NCBI GenBank assembly: GCA_000381605.1
Contig: KB906755.1
Location: 620,001 to 684,000 of the forward strand
From: Acidobacteriaceae bacterium KBS 89
Lineage (GTDB): Bacteria; Acidobacteriota; Terriglobia; Terriglobales; Acidobacteriaceae
Reading direction: 5' to 3'
DNA length: 64,000 bases
Below the pieces are notes generated by a model. That model ran no database searches, was not told the origin of the DNA, and was given only the letters and a program-made list of their open reading frames with translations. Position numbers and translations under genes: made by a program. Positions 29,391 to 38,245 of this stretch are shown here, piece after piece (positions within the stretch are counted from its first letter, which is position 1; the number at the start of each line of letters is the position of its first letter).

Positions 29391-31465
29391 TTGCGAGAAC
29401 GGCATAACAAGCAAGAACGGAGTGAACGCGCAATGCCAGACGCTAGACACCATGGGACGACAGGAGACGCAATGCAGGCGCTCAGAACGCGCTCCTCTTG
29501 CATCCACCCACCGAGAACGGCAAACCAGCAGTCCTCTCCATCAATCCAAGCATCTGGGGAACATCATCGCACCATCGACATAGGACCACTGCTCGGCGCG
29601 CGACCAACAATGACCGGCCGACCCGATGACGTCGAACACGGCGCAGCCCTGGCATTCCAGTCCGCCGGTTGGCCGCTCCAACGCATCGCTGAAGAATTCC
29701 GACCCGACCTGAAAAACCCCAACCTCATGGACATCGCGCTCCTTGCCGAGGATGGGCAGTGCCTCGTTGCGGTAGAAGTCAAGAGAAACAGCGGCCAGAC
29801 CTGGAATCGCCGCGTCAGGGAGGCCTGGGCCAAACTCGAAAACCTTGCACCTAATGTAGCCTGGCACTGCGTCACGGATGGCACAAGTGGGTGAGCGCGT
29901 TCGGTACGGCATTCCTCCTTCGTGGCGAGTCCAGCCAGTGGGTTAGGGATGAGCTTGGATCACGGTTCGCGGTCCGCACCGTGATCGAATTCGGCGGCGT
30001 CTTCCCCAACGTGCACCCGGCGATGCGCTTCTGCATCATCCAACTCGGCAAGACCCAAGGGTCAGCGTTTCTCATCAGCATCACCGGCGATACCCGCAAC
30101 GAACTCGATGAGGGTGTCCGCGCAGCGAACCACGTCTTTGCTGGAGAGAAACCCGCGACGGGCTTCACCGCCGACGTGAAGGCGAACGGGCGATGGGCGG
30201 TCAAGCTTATACGACCCCGAACTGAACAAGCTGGAGGAGCGTCTTGCCGGGATCGGCCCAACCAAACCGCGATCCGAGGTGTGTACGATACTGCGCGGTG
30301 TCTCCATCACCCTGCACGACAAGAACGCAAAGCTCATCGAGGAGCGATACTCGGGTTCCGCAGGGCCAATGCTCACGGTACGTTCTCTAGGGAGTCTTCC
30401 CGTCCCCATGCTCGGACGACCGGTAATGCTCGACCTGCGGGAGATCGGCACGGTGGAGGCCGCGTTACGACGCCGTTCGGATGAGCTGCGGTTGCAACGC
30501 CAGACACTGTTTGACGCGACGAGCCCGCAGGCCTTCGCAAGCGCAGTCCAGGACCTGCGGCGCAAGGGAGAGGTGCTTTCCCGCAGTTGGCTGCGCGCCG
30601 ACGACCTCAGCTTTCAGGTTGCGAACTTCTACCCCTTCCCGATCGCGTACGGGTACCGATTGCTTGCGAGCATCAGCAACCCCACTGACCTATATAAGGA
30701 GCAGTTACGGGTCGGCGAGAACATCCTGGCGTTCGTAGCTTCGGTGGCAATGAGCCTGATTCAGGAAGGCGATCGCGCTAGCGTCGGACTGGACGTTTGC
30801 GAAGTCTGGGATGGCGGCGCTTCGCCCGGTCACTGGCGAGACATCATCGGGAAGTGCTGCAAGGTCCTGAGCACCTACAAAGACCACGCGCTGGCGTCGA
30901 GCATCTGGAGCTCCCCATCACGGCAGAGAAGCGCGGTTTCGGTGCTGCCGTCCAGAAGTTGATTACAGCGAAAAATGACTTCAAGCATGATCGTGGACCG
31001 CGCACGGAGGAGGAGTTCGATTCCACGACAAAGGACATGCAGCAGACGCTCGATGCATGTATCAAGGCCCTAGCATTTTTTACCGAGCACCCCATTCGTC
31101 AAGTGGTAAATTTCGACGTGACCCGAACGGGAGAAGTGACGCTGCATTGCCTCGCCCTCGTCGGCGACCATCCCGGACTGCCGCGGGAGGAGATCATGTA
31201 CCGCACGCCCCTCACCAAGCGCGACCTGTATATCGCGGCAGCCGGTATCGGATGGGTACCGCTGTTCCCACTACTTGTGGCTAGAAACTGCCGAAGCTGC
31301 AAGACTCGTGAGACCTTCTTCCTCGACAAGTGGAATAGAAAGAAGGGTATTGCGATGCGCAAGAGCTTCGAGCGAGGACACGAGGAAGAAACTGACGAGG
31401 TAGTTGCAAACATGACTGGCTGGATGGATGGATGTGCCTCCGGCGGAGTGAACAACGACGGCTAA
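29391..31465 (+). pseudogene. decayed restriction-modification gene (nuclease plus methylase remnants)
   Basis: Four overlapping frame pieces carry one continuous protein-like message. Piece 1 (to 29894) has a PD-(D/E)xK-like site: DIALLAEDGQ then VAVEVKRN. Piece 2 (29891-about 30200) reads like the part of an N6 methylase after the catalytic motif: FLLRGESSQWVRDEL and VIEFGGVFPNVH. The catalytic NPPF/Y and SAM motifs are absent, so a deletion probably joined pieces 1 and 2. Near 30200 a +1 shift moves to piece 3 (YDPELNKLEERLAGIG onward to about 30890). A -1 shift then moves to piece 4 (LELPITAEKRG to 31465), which has a C-x-x-C pair and a helical C-terminal domain. Gene order and strand (opposite to DISARM) suggest a dead older restriction system. 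Exact family uncertain. Confidence 0.7.
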
Positions 31466-31625
31466 CGATCTCATCATCATCGATAAAACTCTTGAGCAAA
31501 AACACAAGAGGTTGCGCCAAATCTGTTGGGTAACCCTCAGCATGCACGCGGATATGCATCTCACCTGCTACGCTCCTGTGAGCACCTGGGGCTCTGCTCT
31601 GGTGAAGTCTGAGGGTTAAAGCAGA

Positions 31626-31647
31626 AGACCCGCCGGTGCGCGGGTCT
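31626..31647 (-). terminator. hairpin between convergent genes
   Basis: An 8-bp perfect stem (agacccgc / gcgggtct) with a 6-base loop, just after the stop of the small membrane gene at 31670. The following T-run is poor on both strands, so termination strength is uncertain. A near-identical stem recurs at 33334-33353. Confidence 0.5.
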
Positions 31648-31669
31648 CTGGCGACATTCTTTATTTGGG

Positions 31670-31912
31670 CTATTGAGAATTGGGCTTCTTCCTAATTCGC
31701 AGATATAGAACTCTGGTCACATACACCAGTGTCATGGAAATGAACGCGAGAAGTGAAGTCTCACTAGTCGATGGCTTCGGCGGCGGCAGGAACACGGAAC
31801 AGAGCATATAGAGCACAAAAGTTAAAGCTATCGCTGCAACGACAAAAAGTGGTATTGATTTGACCGCGCTGCTGTTCATTTTGCGTGCTGTATGTTTATC
31901 CTGCTCACCCAT
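31670..31912 (-). CDS. small two-span membrane protein
   Basis: An 80-aa protein with hydrophobic segments at about 20-42 and 52-70, a Pro-rich turn (PPPKP) between them and a basic tail. ATG at 31912 has GGAGG 7 bases upstream, inside the 3' end of the SYLF gene, which it overlaps by 37 bp. This overlap means translational coupling, so the two products probably act together at the membrane. No family recognised. Confidence 0.7.
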   Translation of the reverse strand: MGEQDKHTARKMNSSAVKSIPLFVVAAIALTFVLYMLCSVFLPPPKPSTSETSLLAFISMTLVYVTRVLYLRIRKKPNSQ

Positions 31913-33159
31913 GCCAAGACCTCCGTGTGACTCATATTCAAAGCTGAAGCACTGGACGCTAATTGATTTCGTAGCGTCAAACGCATTTTGGTGAGTGTCG
32001 ATTCCTTCCAGAACTGGTCCTGGCTTACTTGGTCCACGAAATAGGTGACATTTGTTGTCATTATCTCCGGTTCAGCGCGTGTTAGATCTTCCACAAAGAC
32101 GGGGGTTGGATGTTTTGACACGTCAATCGGACTAAGAACTGAAATGATTACAGGACCGGTTCCTGTCCGCTTTGGTAGACAACCAAGTATTCCCGCAGCC
32201 CGGTCATAGTCGTAGTTTGCCATGACAAAACTCACACGCTCATCAACAGATATTGTGTCCCAGTGATCTGCCTTTTTGGTCGTTGGGACTTCCGTGATGT
32301 TGATGCGAGTGAGAGGTATCGTCTTGGCGAGCCCCTTCTCGGTCGGGAGTTTGAGCAAAGCCTCGAAAAATGCCTTGTAAACACGAAGTTCATCGTCACT
32401 CGGGTGGTGAGCTACCAACGCGTAACTATAAAGACCGTATCCCAAAGGTTCTTTTTCGCCAAAGACTAATGCGTTGGTCCCGGTGACACGAGGCATATAG
32501 TCCTCTGAAGAGGTCGGGGGACCCGTGGAGTCTGGGTAATTAATCGGGGGTGGAGCCGCCTTGGGTGGAGAAGAGACAACAATGTGACCGTTGGGTGCCT
32601 TTTGACCAACACTTTCAAGGAACGATCGTGTCTCAGAGGATGTAGCCATCGAGTTGAGGACGTCACTATTTTGTGGGTCCGTTTCAATTCGTATATCGGA
32701 GTCGGAGGTCGCTAAAACCTGACCATTCTTCCGCACCGAAAATAGCGGCGCATCTTTGCCACCCAATTTCTCGTAATTGAGCAATTTCTCCGAGGACAAT
32801 CCGTCGCCATATGTTAGAAAAACGAGGTCCCCTTTGGAAAGTATGAAAGAACCCATCGTAGGCTTCGCGCGAACGACAAATGGCGAACCCCAATTTCCGT
32901 TGGTCTGGCAAGTGACGACTCCCGGTGATCCAAATTGTCCGCTCCCAATACCGATAGAATCCTTCTTGGGAATTACACCTACACACCTGACACGACCGGG
33001 ATTGAAGGATTTCTTATCCTCAGGCCGGGCCGCCTGAATTGTGGCGGTGGCTCTGGACAAAAGCGATGAAACGGCCTCCTGATCCTGCGAATAGACAGTG
33101 ATTGGTGAGATGGCAAATCCACAAATAAAAATGCTCATTGCAAACTTGTGAGTGATCAT
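31876..33159 (-). CDS. exported SYLF (YSC84-like) lipid-binding domain protein
   Basis: A 427-aa protein. Residues 1-24 are a signal peptide. Residues about 30-190 match the SYLF pattern: RCVGVIPKK, then a glycine-rich SGQFGSPGVVTCQ, NGNWGSPFVVRA, and DLVFLTYGDG. SYLF domains bind phosphoinositides or other lipids in eukaryotes and are common in acidobacterial exported proteins. The following 240 residues include a Pro-rich linker (about 205-225) and an unknown C-terminal domain. ATG at 33159 follows GGAGG; an opening to 33297 without a ribosome site was rejected. It overlaps the small membrane gene downstream. It may link to the lipid-active enzymes at the left of the window, but the distance makes that speculative. 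Confidence 0.75.
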   Translation of the reverse strand: MITHKFAMSIFICGFAISPITVYSQDQEAVSSLLSRATATIQAARPEDKKSFNPGRVRCVGVIPKKDSIGIGSGQFGSPGVVTCQTNGNWGSPFVVRAKPTMGSFILSKGDLVFLTYGDGLSSEKLLNYEKLGGKDAPLFSVRKNGQVLATSDSDIRIETDPQNSDVLNSMATSSETRSFLESVGQKAPNGHIVVSSPPKAAPPPINYPDSTGPPTSSEDYMPRVTGTNALVFGEKEPLGYGLYSYALVAHHPSDDELRVYKAFFEALLKLPTEKGLAKTIPLTRINITEVPTTKKADHWDTISVDERVSFVMANYDYDRAAGILGCLPKRTGTGPVIISVLSPIDVSKHPTPVFVEDLTRAEPEIMTTNVTYFVDQVSQDQFWKESTLTKMRLTLRNQLASSASALNMSHTEVLAWVSRINIQHAK

Positions 33160-33321
33160 GACGCCTCCGTGAAAACTCTTCTGCTGCGTACACGTGGGCC
33201 TATTTCGCGGGAGAACGATTGTGCCAACTTTAGACGGATTAAGCAAGTATGACCGGTGGCCAAAGTTGGTCTTGGAGCGGCTGGGGATCAAGGCCATCGA
33301 TATTTCAAACCATTGTCCAGT

Positions 33322-33353
33322 TCAAAAAGAAATGACCCGCCGATGAGCGGGTC
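33322..33353 (-). terminator. rho-independent terminator, minus strand
   Basis: A 7-bp GC stem (gacccgc / gcgggtc at 33334-33353), followed on the minus strand by ATTTCTTTTT. It ends the transcript of the 33378-33707 gene. Confidence 0.7.
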
Positions 33354-33377
33354 TTCCTTACGCGAACGGGGAAGCTT

Positions 33378-33707
33378 CTATGCGCGTAGAATCTTGAGTA
33401 GTTCTCTCTTTGCCGCCGCGTCCGTGTCATTGACAACCACACGCGTGATGTACTCGGTGTAGTTGATGCACGCGGTCATAAAGTCAGCAAGAGAGCAATC
33501 TTTGAGCAGTGGCGACTGCGCCAGGTCTTGAATGGCCATGAATGCCCGTACTATGTCGGCATTCTCATCCTTGTCCACCGGATTGACGTTCCATACTTCC
33601 CTGATGATTCCGAACGGGACAGCATCGACATCGAACTGATCGTACAGTTCGTCGAGTTCGCTCTTTCGTTCTGTGGATGGCATCTCTACAACGTTTGTCA
33701 CAGTCAT
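33378..33707 (-). CDS. hypothetical acidic protein
   Basis: A 109-aa soluble, acidic, helical-looking protein. The ATG follows AGAGGA at proper spacing. There are no Cys pairs, membrane parts or recognisable motifs. It lies 19 bp after the CGC zinc protein and is followed by a terminator, so the two form a small operon of phage or island type. Function unknown. Confidence 0.65.
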   Translation of the reverse strand: MTVTNVVEMPSTERKSELDELYDQFDVDAVPFGIIREVWNVNPVDKDENADIVRAFMAIQDLAQSPLLKDCSLADFMTACINYTEYITRVVVNDTDAAAKRELLKILRA

Positions 33708-33726
33708 TTGTATCCTCTGGTTTCTT

Positions 33727-34467
33727 CTATGCTGCTTTTCGTTCGATAACTTTGACTGCTTTTGAGATGGCTTCGGTGTCAGGGATCATACCGTCAGCCC
33801 GTACGCCCGAGTAGATACGCGCGAAGATATTGAAGCGCTCGCAGGATCTCCTCTGAGCGCGGGTAGGCGTCACGATGTTTACTCCCTTGCTTCTCAGGTC
33901 GGCGATCTTTGCCTTTAGCGCGGCGCGGGGTTCCTGGTGCTTCTTGTCCTCCGCACGCGTGATGTGCAGAGCTTCCGCCACAGTGACCCGGTACTTTGAC
34001 GCCACATTGGTTATGTCGGTGTCTTGTGCCATCGCGTGAATGGCCTTACGTCGCTCCGGGGTAAGTTTCTGAGCCAGTCTGTCACGCTCTAACCTCCAAA
34101 GGGTATCGCAGCGACGCTTGGACAGTTCATGCCGCTTCATTGCGCCGGCAGTCCCAAACAAGGTGATTGATGTAAATATGCTTTTTCGTTCTCTGGTCTG
34201 TAAATGATCAACCCATGTAATTAGCCGACCTTGGAACTCACGGTCGGCCTTTTTCTCAAGACAACCGCAGGACTTTACAACTCCGCTGCACATCTGATTG
34301 AAGCGAGCCGGATTGGAGACACCACCGCATACAGCGCAGCGAAACTTGACCATGCGCGCTCCCCACTTGTCATTGGCTTCGCGGCTAAGGATAGTACCAA
34401 CCCCCTCGAACACCATTCCCACCGTCAGCGGCCTATGGGCAATTCGGGTTGTGGTCTTTGTGCTCAT
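33727..34467 (-). CDS. phage-type zinc (SCGCL) DNA-binding protein
   Basis: A 246-aa basic protein. Residues 44-69 hold CAVC, a Cys at 60, and SCGCLEKK. This pattern is shared by AP2/HNH-associated and other phage proteins that bind DNA through a small zinc fold. The middle part is Arg/Lys-rich. Around 160-180 there is a possible helix-turn-helix (NVASKYRVTVAEAL). The ATG at 34467 was chosen over an upstream opening at 34515; GAGAGAAG precedes it. It is likely a mobile-element gene on the island. No HNH residues are obvious, so a regulatory rather than nuclease role is more likely. Family-level call only. Confidence 0.55.
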   Translation of the reverse strand: MSTKTTTRIAHRPLTVGMVFEGVGTILSREANDKWGARMVKFRCAVCGGVSNPARFNQMCSGVVKSCGCLEKKADREFQGRLITWVDHLQTRERKSIFTSITLFGTAGAMKRHELSKRRCDTLWRLERDRLAQKLTPERRKAIHAMAQDTDITNVASKYRVTVAEALHITRAEDKKHQEPRAALKAKIADLRSKGVNIVTPTRAQRRSCERFNIFARIYSGVRADGMIPDTEAISKAVKVIERKAA

Positions 34468-34932
34468 AGACTGATCTTCTCTCGTTGGGACGGTGTACCA
34501 AAGCCATACTCGCATTCCTATATGTTGTTAAACACATACAGGGTGAATCCGAGCTCGTAACAGAAACAGAACCCTACAACCAAACTCTTTTGCCTTTGAG
34601 ATTTGGGTGGGTGCCAAAGGAAGTGGGTTTGGGGGTAGGGCTGATGCGTGCCTTACCTCGCGTAAGGCGATGTGATCTGGAAAGTGCGCCGTTTCTCACC
34701 CACTCACCCCATTAGATGCGACGCCCCATTTCCAGACGCAGCCTGAAATCACCTATTTAGCGTTTCTGTCCGGTTATCGACCAGCTGCCCTTATACCGTG
34801 TAAAGGGATAGGCTTCAAAGCCGTCCCCCCGCTCAGATACTTAAAACTCCGAAGCCTCTTGTTCTGCAATGAAGGATACGAGCCAGGCCTATGACACAGC
34901 CGCCTGGGTGCGCGCGCGAACAGCTTAGACGC
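34468..34932. other. intergenic region with one small inverted repeat
   Basis: About 465 bp with no credible gene. An inverted repeat gccttac-ctcgc-gtaaggc lies near 34651-34669. It lacks a T-tail and could be an operator or chance. Confidence 0.35.
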
Positions 34933-35856
34933 TTACCACGTCCAAAAAAGCTTGAAGTAATAGTTGGAACGGATGTTGTCTGTCGTCCAGTAATAACTGT
35001 GGCCTTCAGGATCTTGAAAGGAGCGAGCTGTACCCGTGAAATTCACTCCTTGGCCTCCGGTCGGAGGGTATTCCATCTCGCCGATAGTCTTCATAGGCTT
35101 ATCATCGGGGAACATGAGCACTACAGATATTTTTTCCTTCTCACTCTGTTTGTTTGCGTAAGTAGTGTAGTCGCTGGTTTCGGGAGTACTAAACGCGTCG
35201 TAGTAAGTTGCTTCGACGACGACCTCGAAATTCTCGTCCTTCGGCATGTTACTTACATCTATCAATACAGCCCACGTATCCGTCGGCTTCCCATCCTTTA
35301 TGGAATGTTTTTCCTGATATTTCGCAGGGTGGCTGAGACACCTGACAACAAGAGTGCCAGTGGTGCTTAGGCTAAATACCATCTCTTTCGCGTCAGTTGT
35401 CTTTCGCACCACCATCACATCTCGGAGTATTGCCGGCTTTGTCTTTTTCCCTTCTTCCTTGTTCAACAATCCGCGGATCATCGAGAACCAAGGTGTCTTT
35501 TGCGATTGACGCAGATCCAGCAAGCTGAGATCGCTGACAAATTGAAACGAAGAGAGATTTTCATCGGCAAGGCTTTCATGCTGCTGAACTTCCTGCACAG
35601 TAACCGGCGGTCTCGTAACGTCAGATGGTTTCTGCGCAAAGGCCGCAAGCACGGGCGAAGCAACCATCAAGGCCCCCATAGCAACTAGAAGTAGCCATGC
35701 CGGCCCCTTCAGTTCAATCTTGTCTCCGAACCACGGAATTGTGACATTGGACTCTGCGCCTCCCCCCTTTTTTTGCTGGGAAAGACTCTTGAGAGCAAAG
35801 ACGACTACGAAGATACCAAGGAGCATCAGCAACGCGAAGCAGAAAATGACAAGCAT
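34933..35856 (-). CDS. two-span membrane protein of unknown function
   Basis: A 307-aa protein with two hydrophobic segments, at about 2-23 and 52-74. A short Lys/Gly-rich loop lies between them and a large C-terminal domain (about 230 residues) probably faces the periplasm. That domain looks beta-rich, with several alternating strands and aromatic residues at the end (YYFKLFWTW). The ATG has GGAG upstream. It stands alone between an intergenic region and the frameshifted RNase H gene. No family recognised. Confidence 0.65.
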   Translation of the reverse strand: MLVIFCFALLMLLGIFVVVFALKSLSQQKKGGGAESNVTIPWFGDKIELKGPAWLLLVAMGALMVASPVLAAFAQKPSDVTRPPVTVQEVQQHESLADENLSSFQFVSDLSLLDLRQSQKTPWFSMIRGLLNKEEGKKTKPAILRDVMVVRKTTDAKEMVFSLSTTGTLVVRCLSHPAKYQEKHSIKDGKPTDTWAVLIDVSNMPKDENFEVVVEATYYDAFSTPETSDYTTYANKQSEKEKISVVLMFPDDKPMKTIGEMEYPPTGGQGVNFTGTARSFQDPEGHSYYWTTDNIRSNYYFKLFWTW

Positions 35857-35995
35857 GGGAACTCCAAGAGGGATACATGAACAACGGGCTCGTTGGACAC
35901 AGTTTGTAGTGATGATGATCGAGAGTGCCGGAGAATTGTAACTGAAAAACCCACCAGCGTCTCTTTGTCAACTCGATCAGAACAATGTAACTGAA

Positions 35996-36612
35996 TTAAC
36001 CCGGTCCTGAAACTTCAACGGCGCCCGCCGGAAGATTTTGGGGATCATCGCATACCGCTGATAGTTGGTCGCATGGTGACTCGCTCAGTATCTCAACAAT
36101 CTGCGGATACTCCGGTTCCGCGTCAAATCTGACGAGGTAACAGTGGTGTCTGTGCAGACAGCTGATCACTGCCTCAGAGCCATAAGCCCGGGCTTCGAAC
36201 GTGTACTCCCTGCGCGTTTGATCGAAAACATCAAATGTGACGCTATGATGAATTTTGCCTATCCGTTGCGAGCGGTAAACGTGAATTGTGGCCAACCCAC
36301 CTGAGGCTGGGTACAGAGACGAGGATCCCCCCTTAATCTTGGATTTTCCAACTTTGCCGCTTCGAAACCCTCGATCGCACACTTAGCGCGCGGCCATGTT
36401 CTGCTATCCATTCGAACGCGTGAATGCAGGCAACAAGCTCCATTCGGTTGATAGTGGACTCGAGGTACCCCGACCGAGAACATCAGTGTCTCGTCCGGCA
36501 ATCCCGAAGACTCCGGATATCTAGCTACGCACGCATAACCACCCGCCCCACCAGGATTCTTGTAGGAATTACCGTCCACATAGAGCTTCAGTGCGTGCGG
36601 ATCTTCCTGCAA
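35996..36612 (-). pseudogene. frameshifted RNase H-like gene
   Basis: The N-terminus (from ATG 36612) reads LKLYVDGNSYKNPGGAGGY, the first RNase H motif with its catalytic Asp. After FSVG the frame breaks. A neighbouring frame continues GYLESTINRMELVACIHAFEW, the second motif with catalytic Glu (NRMEL). The slip falls in a run of four G near 36463-36467. The second frame stops at 36333; a third frame (VCDRGFRSGK onward to 35996) may hold the next motif. With two shifts it is most likely dead, although the first could be a sequencing error. RNase H would cut RNA in RNA-DNA hybrids. No partner gene nearby. Confidence 0.65.
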
Positions 36613-36813
36613 TGATCTCCTCCGTTGGATTGCAGCTGATTATTCTATAGTCCGAAACCAAGGTTGCTTGATCCTGTCTCAGGTATTGAGGTTGAGCCGA
36701 GGCGCTGGAGTGATTCCTGTGCCTCGGCCCTCTCGCCGCAGTAACGCGCATGTGTTTGCTTATAGCTTGGACGTCCAAATATATCCCTACAAATGCATTC
36801 CACCTTTTAATGT

Positions 36814-37419
36814 CTAGTTGAAGCGCTTGAGGCCCTCTCCGGTCAGTCGCTCAACGGCTTTTTTGAAATGCGCCTGAAGAGGATGGCCGTCGAGCAAACC
36901 AATCGCCTGCTCAAATTGGATCACAGCCCCTATCACATCTATCTGACGAATGGGCCAAGGTTCTCCGTTCGGTGGTGGCGGTGGTGGCAGCGGGTGCCAC
37001 CAAAATAGGCGCCAATACTCAAGCGTTAAATTTAAATGAGGCCAATGCGGAAAATGCGGAACAGTACCACATATCCAATCAATGTAATCATCGAGTTGTT
37101 GTACTAGTGAATTCATTGACTTATTTGATTGTTCGTCTCCGCTAACGAATGCGACAATCTCGTGTCGAGATACAAGACTTCCAATAAGAGTGCGTGTCAG
37201 TCCAGCGATAGACCATGGTTCCGGACTGGGGCCGGCAGACTTCCACGGAACAGGCAACCCGCTTCTTTCCACCCATGGTTCTGGAAGTGGGCCATAATGT
37301 GTGTTTCCGAGTAGATTAGCCAGAGTGTTCAATGAAATGGTAAGAGTTGTTCCGAACTCCGAGTTCTTCGAAGCGGCTGTGGCTGGGTTGGAGGTAGTTT
37401 GTACAGCTTGAGTAGCCAT
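36814..37419 (-). CDS. hypothetical Pro/Trp-rich protein
   Basis: A 201-aa protein. ATG at 37419 follows GAGGAG at good spacing; an in-frame opening up to 37533 lacks a ribosome site. Residues 50-85 contain two PEPW repeats (LPEPWVE, SPEPWSI), and a run of seven prolines lies near 162. There are many Trp residues but no clear membrane helix. No family recognised. It is the last minus-strand gene before the excisionase/integrase pair. Confidence 0.55.
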   Translation of the reverse strand: MATQAVQTTSNPATAASKNSEFGTTLTISLNTLANLLGNTHYGPLPEPWVERSGLPVPWKSAGPSPEPWSIAGLTRTLIGSLVSRHEIVAFVSGDEQSNKSMNSLVQQLDDYIDWICGTVPHFPHWPHLNLTLEYWRLFWWHPLPPPPPPNGEPWPIRQIDVIGAVIQFEQAIGLLDGHPLQAHFKKAVERLTGEGLKRFN

Positions 37420-37925
37420 GAAGTTATTCTCCTCAAATTCGATTTGGCCCATTAGTTGGCTCACTCGTTCGTAGTGAAACGAACCAGGAGCGAGTTGATC
37501 GGTCGCGCCCTTCTCGTGGAGAAGCGAGCGCAATCATTCCCGCAAATGGAAAAAGCAGATTTTGAAAAATGAGAACCGATTACGTGGGACCCTGATGCTC
37601 TGTGTGTACGGCCCTACCGAAAGTCCTCAAAGTCTTCCGGTACGTATAGAAGGGTGGGTACCTGATCTCCCTGATGCCACTTGGCACCGAGTGAAATCGG
37701 CGACTCCACGGTGCTCATTAGACACTCTCATCCTTCTTTTGTCGAGACTGTAAGAAACGATGAGGCTTCTTAGCCTACGGCATCTACTTCGGGATCAAAT
37801 AGTGGCAAGTCGGGTTAGGTGTCGAAGGTCTCATGCACCACTGGCGACCTTCGTCAACCGCAGCGGGACATCCTTTGGTACGCGCCGTTTGGACCAGCAT
37901 ATTGGGTGCTGGGAGATACATCGCC
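37420..37925. other. intergenic region upstream of the excisionase-like gene
   Basis: About 500 bp between divergent genes. It holds no credible coding frame and no evident repeat. Promoters for the integrase operon should lie in its right half. Confidence 0.35.
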
Positions 37926-38219
37926 ATGGGAAATGCCGCACAGAAGTACTGCCGAACCTTCGAACACCGTGGGACAGCCAAACTTGAACTTGTTACCGTC
38001 CCCGCTGAGAAGGCAACTGATCGCCTGCTGAACTCTCACGAGGTGGCCGACATGCTCGGAGTCGACGTCTCGTGGGTGAAAAATCACTGCACACGCGTGG
38101 AACCATACCTACCATTCGTCCGACTCGGCGGCGGTCGCTATGCCATACGACGCTTCCGATTAGAGCAAATCCTCGAATTCATCGATCTCCACACATATCA
38201 CTCGCGCAAGAGTGCATAA
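37926..38219 (+). CDS. excisionase-like helix-turn-helix protein
   Basis: A 97-aa protein with a MerR/HTH_17-type DNA-binding fold: LLNSHEVADMLGVDVSWVKNH followed by VRLGGGRYAIRRFRLEQILEF. This is the usual Xis/AlpA-like layout. ATG at 37926 has GGGAG upstream; the frame is open to 37833 but less likely from there. It ends 26 bp before the integrase on the same strand, so it is probably the recombination directionality factor or regulator of that integrase. Confidence 0.75.
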   Translation: MGNAAQKYCRTFEHRGTAKLELVTVPAEKATDRLLNSHEVADMLGVDVSWVKNHCTRVEPYLPFVRLGGGRYAIRRFRLEQILEFIDLHTYHSRKSA

Positions 38220-38245
38220 TCACAGGATTAATTCGGAGGCTACTC

